NCBI RefSeq assembly: GCF_900187975.1
Contig: NZ_FZPC01000019.1
Coordinates: forward strand, 1 to 64,000
Length of the DNA stretch: 64,000 bases
Reading direction: 5' to 3'
Source of the DNA: Pseudomonas delhiensis
GTDB taxonomy: Bacteria; Pseudomonadota; Gammaproteobacteria; Pseudomonadales; Pseudomonadaceae
Within the stretch, counting starts at the first letter, position 1. Each line of letters starts with the position of its first letter. The notes under the pieces are model-generated. The model saw only the letters and a list, made by a program, of their open reading frames with translations. It searched no databases and had not been told where the DNA came from. A program made the translations under genes and the position numbers. Shown here in pieces: positions 59,332-64,000 of the stretch.

Positions 59332-60063
59332 TCAGCGCTGGCCGCTGAGAATCTGCTGGATCAGGCCGCTGGCCAGTTCGATCAGCAGGTAGTCGCCGTC
59401 CACTTCCTGCCACTGGTAGCCATAGGCCGGCGGCGGCAACTGGCGGCTGCGCCAGTCCTCGACGTAGTAGCGCCGCGCGCGGTATTCCGGCGGCAGGTAC
59501 TGGCCGGTCTGCCAGTGCCGGCGCTCGGCCTCCTGGCGGCGCATGGCGTCTTCCCATTCGCGTTGCCGCTGTTCCTGCTGGCGGCGTTGCGCCTCTTCCC
59601 ACTGGCGCTGGCGCTCATCGGCCTGGCGGCGCTGCTCGTCCTGCCACTGGCGGTCGCGCTCGGCCTGCTGGCGTTGTTCTTCCTGCCAGCGCCGCTGCTG
59701 TTCCTGCTGGCGGCGCTGGGCTTCCTGGCGCTGCTGCTGCTCGGCCTGGCGGCGCTGTTCGTCGCGCTGGCGCTGGAACTCCTGTTGCTGGCGCTGCCGG
59801 TCCTCCATCTGCCGACGTTGCTGCTCGGCCATCTGCCGCTGCTGTTCCTGCTGCTGGCGTTGCTGCTCCTGCTGGCGGCGCTGCTGTTCCTCGTTCTGCC
59901 GGCGCTGCTGCTCGGCCATCTGGCGTTGCTGTTCCTGTTGCTGGCGCTGTTGCTCCTGCCATTGCTGCTGTTGCTGGGCGTCGTTGGCGTTCCAGGCGAA
60001 GGCCGCGCCGGCGGGCAGCAGCAGGCCCAGGCAGAGGGCGCGGAGGGAGGCTGTGTTGGGCAT
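59332..60063 (-). CDS. Secreted Gln/Arg-rich coiled-coil protein with RcnB-like C-terminus
   Basis: A 243-residue protein with signal peptide MPNTASLRALCLGLLLPAGAAFA, then about 150 residues of almost only Gln, Arg, Glu, Met and Trp in heptad-like repeats (QQQRQMAEQQRR units). The C-terminal domain (about 188-240: YRARRYYVEDWRSRQLPPPAYGYQWQEVDGDYLLIELASGLIQQIL) matches RcnB-type periplasmic proteins linked to Ni/Co homeostasis. The repeat region probably forms a long single coiled coil. A link to metals is suggested by family and by the zinc genes nearby. Confidence 0.8.
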   Translation of the reverse strand: MPNTASLRALCLGLLLPAGAAFAWNANDAQQQQQWQEQQRQQQEQQRQMAEQQRRQNEEQQRRQQEQQRQQQEQQRQMAEQQRRQMEDRQRQQQEFQRQRDEQRRQAEQQQRQEAQRRQQEQQRRWQEEQRQQAERDRQWQDEQRRQADERQRQWEEAQRRQQEQRQREWEDAMRRQEAERRHWQTGQYLPPEYRARRYYVEDWRSRQLPPPAYGYQWQEVDGDYLLIELASGLIQQILSGQR

Positions 60064-60322
60064 GGTCGGGTCGTCGGACAGGGCGGCGAAATGGCCGGGA
60101 AAGTCAGGAAAGTGGACAGGGAAATGCCGGGAAAAGTTCCGATCTCGGAAAAATGCGTCGCTACATGAAAAGACGATTTATCAGAGTTAGGTCGTAACTA
60201 GATCGATGTTGAGATTTATGGTCACAAACAGACCAAATTACCTTGTGTGATTCATTTGATCTATTTTTGTACAAACCAAATAAGTCAATACTTTGAAATA
60301 TTTTGTAACCGTGTGACCACTT
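60064..60322. other. AT-rich intergenic pocket
   Basis: From about 60165 to 60330 the base composition drops to roughly 35% GC, against about 70% in the surroundings. There are many TTTG/CAAA words. It lies beyond the 3' end of the toxin gene. No gene or promoter is clear. Composition suggests foreign DNA acquired with the toxin-antitoxin pair. Confidence 0.6.
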
Positions 60323-60604
60323 TTACCCCGGATTATCCACAGAATCGATGCGCAAAATTTGTACATCGCGACCTTTCACCCGGTAGGCGGCCTGGTAGGG
60401 CCAGCGTTCGAGGGGCAATTCGCGCACGCCGGGCACCTCGCTGGGCCGGCCGACGCTGCTCAGGCTGAGGTCGGCCAGCGCCTTCACCTGGCCGACCATG
60501 TCCTGGACGGCCTTCAGCGCCTTCTCCGGGCCGATCAGCACCACGTAGTGGTCGTACAGGCCGTCCAGGTCGGCCGCCGCCTTGTGCGTCCACTGCAGGC
60601 TCAT
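60323..60604 (-). CDS. ParE/RelE superfamily toxin
   Basis: A 93-residue RelE/ParE fold: WTHKAAADLDGLYDHYV (helical hairpin), VGRPSEVPGVRELPLERWPYQAAYRVKGRDVQILRI (sheet with basic residues). ParE members poison DNA gyrase while RelE members cleave mRNA; the sequence favours ParE-like because the RelE catalytic set is not complete, but this is not certain. It overlaps the antitoxin by 4 bp. The last codons contain a TTATCCACA motif. Confidence 0.85.
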   Translation of the reverse strand: MSLQWTHKAAADLDGLYDHYVVLIGPEKALKAVQDMVGQVKALADLSLSSVGRPSEVPGVRELPLERWPYQAAYRVKGRDVQILRIDSVDNPG

Positions 60605-60828
60605 GCCAGCCCCCACTTGGCTTCTATCTCCGCGTGCGGCAGCAGGTGCCCGGCGTTGGCGTCGGCCAAGCCCTCGTCGATGGCCGCCACGTGCCAGCTC
60701 TGGCGTTCCAGGTACTGCGCCAGGGCCTGGCGCAGGTGGTAGGGGCGGTCCCGGTGGGTGGCCCGGGCCAGCTGGTCCAGGGCCCTGGCCAGGGCGTCAT
60801 CGGCGCGGAAGGAGATTACGGTGGTCAA
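60601..60828 (-). CDS. Ribbon-helix-helix antitoxin
   Basis: A 75-residue RHH/CopG-type antitoxin. The N-terminal strand TTVISFRADDALARALDQLARATHRDRPYHLRQALAQYLERQ binds DNA, and the C-terminal tail (DEGLADANAGHLLPHAEIEAKWG) would wrap the toxin. First gene of the pair, so it is made in excess. GTATAC palindromes upstream are likely autoregulatory sites. Confidence 0.87.
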   Translation of the reverse strand: MTTVISFRADDALARALDQLARATHRDRPYHLRQALAQYLERQSWHVAAIDEGLADANAGHLLPHAEIEAKWGLA

Positions 60829-60851
60829 TTTCTGAGCAGTCCGTTTACGCT

Positions 60852-60885
60852 GTATACAGTGTTTACAACGATAACATACGTATAC
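60852..60885. promoter_or_regulatory. Candidate autoregulatory operators of the toxin-antitoxin operon
   Basis: Two GTATAC palindromes, extended to CTGTATACAG (60850-60859) and CGTATACG (60879-60886), start 28 bp apart, 24-58 bp upstream of the antitoxin gene. RHH antitoxins usually bind such paired short palindromes. Confidence 0.55.
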
Positions 60886-61109
60886 GAATCAGGCACTTGG
60901 CGGTGCCGAAAAGATCGCGGCGGGGCAGGGGAGGCAAACCGGAGGAGGCTGCGCCGCGGTTTCGCCAGGATGGGCTGAAACGCCCGGGTGGCGCGGCCTA
61001 CAAGGCACTTTCGCGGCGGCGAAAGTCGAGTTGCCGCATCCGGGATTTGCCGCCGCCACGGGGTGGTCCAGGCTAGCCGGACAGCCCTTCCCGACCAGGA
61101 GACGACCCC

Positions 61110-62066
61110 GTGCCCCATGACTACCCGCAACCCCTGGACGCCGCCGAGATCCCGCGTTTCGCCGGCATCCCCAGCTTCATGCGCCTGCCGATCTTCGAGG
61201 ACCCGGCCCAGCTGGACATCGCCCTGGTCGGCGTGCCCTGGGACGGCGGCACCACCAACCGCGCCGGCGCCCGCCATGGCCCGCGCGAGGTGCGCAACCA
61301 GTCGAGCCTGATGCGCAAGGTGCACCACGTCAGCCGCATCGCGCCCTACGACCTGGTGCGCGTCGGCGACCTGGGCGACGCCCCGGTGAACCCCATCGAC
61401 CTGCTCGACGCGCTCAAGCGCATCGAGGGCTTCTACCGGCGAATCCACGCCGCCGGCGCGGTGCCGCTGTCGGTGGGCGGCGACCACCTGGTGACGCTGC
61501 CGATCTTCCGCGCCCTGGCCGCCGAGCGGCCGATCGGCATGGTCCACTTCGACGCCCATTCCGACACCAACGACCGCTACTTCGGCGACAACCCCTACAC
61601 CCACGGCACGCCGTTCCGCCGCGCCATCGAGGAGGGCCTGCTGGACCCGCGGCGCACCGTGCAGATCGGCATCCGCGGCTCGGTGTACTCGGCGGACGAC
61701 GAGGCTTTCGCCGAGGAATGCGGCATCCGTGTCATCCACATGGAAGAGTTCGCCGCGCTGGGCGTCGAGGCGACACTCGCCGAGGCGCGCCGGGTGGTGG
61801 GTGACGGGCCGACCTACGTCAGCTTCGACGTCGACGTGCTCGACCCGGCCTTCGCCCCCGGTACCGGCACCCCGGAGATCGGCGGCATGACCACGCTGCA
61901 GGCGCAGCACATGGTCCGCGGCTTGCAGGGCCTGAACCTGGTCGGTGCGGACGTGGTGGAAGTTTCGCCGCCGTTCGACCTGGGCGGCGCCACCGCGCTG
62001 GTCGGCGCGACCATGATGTTCGAGCTGCTGTGCATCCTCGCCGACGCCCTCGCGCAACGCCGCTGA
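61110..62066 (+). CDS. gpuA: 3-Guanidinopropionase (ureohydrolase)
   Basis: Hydrolyses 3-guanidinopropionate to beta-alanine and urea. The 318 residues have Mn2+ ligands His126 (GGDHL), Asp148, His150 and Asp152 (HFDAHSDTND), and Asp240 and Asp242 (SFDVDVLDP). The sequence NRAGARHGPREVRNQSSLMRKVHHVSR is the guanidinopropionase form rather than agmatinase or guanidinobutyrase, by my recollection of P. aeruginosa GpuA. GTG start at 61110 follows AGGAG. Confidence 0.88.
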   Translation: MPHDYPQPLDAAEIPRFAGIPSFMRLPIFEDPAQLDIALVGVPWDGGTTNRAGARHGPREVRNQSSLMRKVHHVSRIAPYDLVRVGDLGDAPVNPIDLLDALKRIEGFYRRIHAAGAVPLSVGGDHLVTLPIFRALAAERPIGMVHFDAHSDTNDRYFGDNPYTHGTPFRRAIEEGLLDPRRTVQIGIRGSVYSADDEAFAEECGIRVIHMEEFAALGVEATLAEARRVVGDGPTYVSFDVDVLDPAFAPGTGTPEIGGMTTLQAQHMVRGLQGLNLVGADVVEVSPPFDLGGATALVGATMMFELLCILADALAQRR

Positions 62067-62140
62067 CCGCCGCGGGGGTTCACGCGGCGGCGCCCGCGGG
62101 GCTATAACGAAGACCTGCGCCCGCCGCCGCGAGAACCCTC

Positions 62141-63067
62141 ATGCTCGGCAACCTTTCCGACATCGACCTGCGCCTGCTGCGCACCTTCTGCGCCATCGTC
62201 GAGGCCGGCGGCTTCACCGCCGCCCAGGTGCGCCTGAACACCAGCCTGTCGCGCCTGAGCGTGCTGGTGCGCGACCTCGAGCTGCGCCTGGGCTATTCGC
62301 TGTGCCGCCGTGGCAGCAGCGGCTTCCAGCTCACCGAGGAGGGGCAGGAACTGTACGACGCGGCCCAGGGCCTGTTCGTCGACATCGAGCGCTTCCGCGA
62401 GCAGGTCACCGGCCTTGGCGGGCGCGACCGTGAGACTCTGTACCTGGGCTGCGTCGACGGCGTGGTCGGGCAGCACTGCTGGCCGTTGCCGTTGGCCATC
62501 CGCCTGTTCCGCCAGGGCAACCCCGGCGTGCGCCTGAACCTGCACACCCAGCGCCCGGACGAGTTGGAGAACGCCGTGCTGGAGGAGCGCCTGCAACTGG
62601 CCATCGGCGCCTTCCACCATCGCCTGTCCGGGCTGCGCTACCAGCTGCTGTTCAGCGAAGAGCAGAATCTCTACTGCGCCCCCGGTCACCCGTTCTTCGC
62701 CCGCGCCGACGACGAGCCGGACCTGGAGGCGATCTGCGCCGCCGACTACGTCGGCCGCGGCTACATGGCCGAGAGCCGGCGCCCCCACGGCCTGGAGTTC
62801 AACCGCACGACCACCGCCTACAGCATGGAGGCCATCGCCAACCTGGTGTTCAGCGGCACCTTCATCGGCTACCTGCCGACGCCCTACGCCGCCGCCTGGG
62901 CCGCCGAGGGGCGCCTGCGGGCGATCCGCCCGGCGCAGCTGGCCTACCACTCGGAATTCCACTGCGTGACGCGCCAGGGCGCCGAGCCCGGCGAAGCCCT
63001 GGGCGCCTTCCTCGCCGCCCTGGAGCGGGCCCAGGCGCAGCTGGGCAGGGGAGGGCTGGAAGCATGA
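62141..63067 (+). CDS. LysR-type regulator, GpuR-like
   Basis: A 308-residue LysR regulator with HTH at about 7-66 (IDLRLLRTFCAIVEAGGFTAAQVRLNTSLSRLSVLVRDLELRLGYSLCRR). The recognition helix has the unusual SLSRLSVLVRDLE in place of the common PAVSxQIRxLE. It follows gpuA by 74 bp on the same strand and overlaps the PhyH gene by 4 bp. Control of gpuA is inferred from position. Confidence 0.85.
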   Translation: MLGNLSDIDLRLLRTFCAIVEAGGFTAAQVRLNTSLSRLSVLVRDLELRLGYSLCRRGSSGFQLTEEGQELYDAAQGLFVDIERFREQVTGLGGRDRETLYLGCVDGVVGQHCWPLPLAIRLFRQGNPGVRLNLHTQRPDELENAVLEERLQLAIGAFHHRLSGLRYQLLFSEEQNLYCAPGHPFFARADDEPDLEAICAADYVGRGYMAESRRPHGLEFNRTTTAYSMEAIANLVFSGTFIGYLPTPYAAAWAAEGRLRAIRPAQLAYHSEFHCVTRQGAEPGEALGAFLAALERAQAQLGRGGLEA

Positions 63068-63795
63068 ACGCGCTGCACGCCTTGCACGAGGATGGCTTCG
63101 TGCTGCTGCCCGGCCTGCTGGAGGCCGCGCAGGTCGCCGAGGTGCGCGGGCTGATCGACGGACTGCGGCCGATCCACTGGGACTACGAGGGCCTGGTGGA
63201 CCACTACAAGTGCGTGTTCAACCGCTCGCCGCGCTGGCTGCCGTACCTCGACCCGCCGGGGCTGATCGAGGTGGCCGAGGCGGCCCTGGGCGAGGACTGC
63301 CACGTCATTGGCCAGACCGCCTGGCGCTGCCACCCCGGCTTCATCGGCAGCGACATGCACCTGGACCACCTGCCGCTGCGCCTGCCGGAGGCGCTGCTGC
63401 TGGGCGGCTTCGAGCTGCCGATGTTCATCTGCACGGCGCAGGTCTACCTCGACGACATAGACCATGAACTCTGCCCGACCTGGGTGATCCCCGGCAGCCA
63501 CCGCGCCGGCCGCGCGCCGCGCCCGGACGAGCGCAACTGGCGGGGCAGGGCGGCCGAGCCGGTGCTGTGCCGAGCCGGCGACTGCCTGCTGCTGCGCAGC
63601 GAGCTGTGGCACTCCGGCAGCCGCAACACCAGCCGGCGCACGCGCTACCTGTTGCAGGTGCACTATGGCCGGCGCATGGTGGCGCAGAAGTTCTCGCCCT
63701 ATCTCGACTGGCGCTTCGACCCCGAAGTGCTGGCCGCCTGCACACCCCGCCAGCGCCGCCTGCTGGGCGACCACGAGGCAGCGGAATACGACTGA
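63064..63795 (+). CDS. Phytanoyl-CoA dioxygenase (PhyH) family protein
   Basis: A 243-residue Fe(II)/2-oxoglutarate dioxygenase. Iron ligands expected at His and Asp of MHLDHLPLRLPE (HxD) and His of ELWHSGSRNTSRRTRYLLQVHYG, where the following Arg binds 2-oxoglutarate. The substrate is unknown. Its ATG overlaps the LysR stop, so it is probably co-expressed with the regulator and may act on the same guanidino or amino compounds. Confidence 0.85.
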   Translation: MNALHALHEDGFVLLPGLLEAAQVAEVRGLIDGLRPIHWDYEGLVDHYKCVFNRSPRWLPYLDPPGLIEVAEAALGEDCHVIGQTAWRCHPGFIGSDMHLDHLPLRLPEALLLGGFELPMFICTAQVYLDDIDHELCPTWVIPGSHRAGRAPRPDERNWRGRAAEPVLCRAGDCLLLRSELWHSGSRNTSRRTRYLLQVHYGRRMVAQKFSPYLDWRFDPEVLAACTPRQRRLLGDHEAAEYD

Positions 63796-63806
63796 GGAAC
63801 CCGGCC

Positions 63807-64000
63807 ATGAGCCAGACCCACCAGGGGGGCTGCCACTGCGGCGCCCTGCGCTACGAATTCACCGCCGAGCTGGACGACGTCGGCCACTGCCACTGCTCCA
63901 TCTGCCGGCGCAGCAGCGGCGGCATCGTGGTCACCTGGGCGACGGTGCCGCGTAGTAGCTTTCGTTGGTTGAAGGGGGAGCCGGCCTGCTATGTGTCGAG
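63807..64000 (+). CDS. GFA family protein (glutathione-dependent formaldehyde-activating-like), truncated by the window end
   Basis: The first 64 codons of a GFA-domain protein. GGCHCGALRYEF and GHCHCSICRRSSGG supply the CxC and CxxC zinc ligands. It starts 11 bp after the PhyH stop and is probably in the same transcript. Only some GFA members handle S-hydroxymethylglutathione, so the substrate is open. Confidence 0.88.
   Translation, partial: MSQTHQGGCHCGALRYEFTAELDDVGHCHCSICRRSSGGIVVTWATVPRSSFRWLKGEPACYVS

Noticed and set aside
60064-60341. Possible replication origin in the AT-rich pocket
   Set aside because: Only one DnaA box and no iterons, dnaA, gidA or rpmH nearby; acquired DNA is a simpler reading.

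Overview
The window is a high-GC (roughly 70%) Pseudomonas chromosome segment, most like the P. aeruginosa group. This rests on gene content and order: trkA-rsmB-fmt-def, LysM/TsaP-dprA-tsaC, qor/hemF-aroE, trpI/trpBA, metNIQ, znuA/zur-znuCB, split nrdJab, and amidase/folE2/dksA2. In PAO1, as I recall it, these genes lie on either side of the replication origin (PA0015-PA0039 and PA5496-PA5539). Here the two groups sit in one 64-kb stretch, so the order is rearranged relative to PAO1. There are no rRNA or tRNA genes, no CRISPR array and no recognisable transposase or phage gene.

Layout. 0.1-4.7 kb (minus strand): TPR protein, K+ channel regulator TrkA, 16S rRNA methylase RsmB, Fmt and Def. 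4.8-10.8 kb: LysM protein, DprA, TsaC, Qor, HemF behind an Anr/Dnr-type box, and AroE. 11-16.4 kb: choline-O-sulfate module (betC, betaine/choline-type binding protein, SulP transporter) with a divergent LysR gene. 16.4-20.6 kb: Fur-box iron module (FecI sigma, FecR, aerobactin-class TonB receptor). 20.6-26.7 kb: ABM monooxygenase/AraC pair, VOC protein, trpBA/trpI and a dodecin. 26.8-30.7 kb: three consecutive families, each present as a tandem pair (DUF1161 proteins, small lipoproteins, HELAH-type lipoprotein peptidases). 30.8-39.7 kb: a beta-oxidation cluster resembling the pim (dicarboxylate/alicyclic acid) genes, with an IclR regulator and a matching 19-bp operator at both of its divergent or outer promoters. 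40.2-42.8 kb: metNIQ. 43.3-46.4 kb: znuBC-zur/znuA. 46.9-49.8 kb: B12-dependent ribonucleotide reductase NrdJab. 50.6-59.2 kb: a zinc-starvation island, with a second metal ABC transporter in an operon with zinc-independent FolE2, divergent from a Tat-exported amidase, followed by DksA2, a CobW-type GTPase and DUF1826. 59.3-64 kb: Gln/Arg-rich RcnB-like protein, RHH/ParE toxin-antitoxin pair in an AT-rich pocket, guanidinopropionase with LysR and PhyH genes, and a truncated GFA gene.

How the genes fit together. Three near-identical Zur boxes (45480, 54404, 56449) each lie in a divergent promoter and could place about a dozen genes under zinc control: high-affinity import (two ABC systems), zinc-free replacement enzymes (FolE2, DksA2), a metallochaperone and cell-wall maintenance. 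The IclR operators tie acyl-CoA ligase/3-hydroxyacyl-CoA dehydrogenase and the ECH-HAD/two-subunit acyl-CoA dehydrogenase operon into one catabolic regulon that lacks a local thiolase.

Intergenic DNA is unusually rich in repeats: at least five REP/MITE-like families, a 176-297 bp composite element in four states, a 166-bp element duplicated in tandem and a 112-bp tandem duplication. Several gene ends (hemF, fecR, the sulP 3' end, and the small secreted gene beside dksA2) are formed by or run into repeats.
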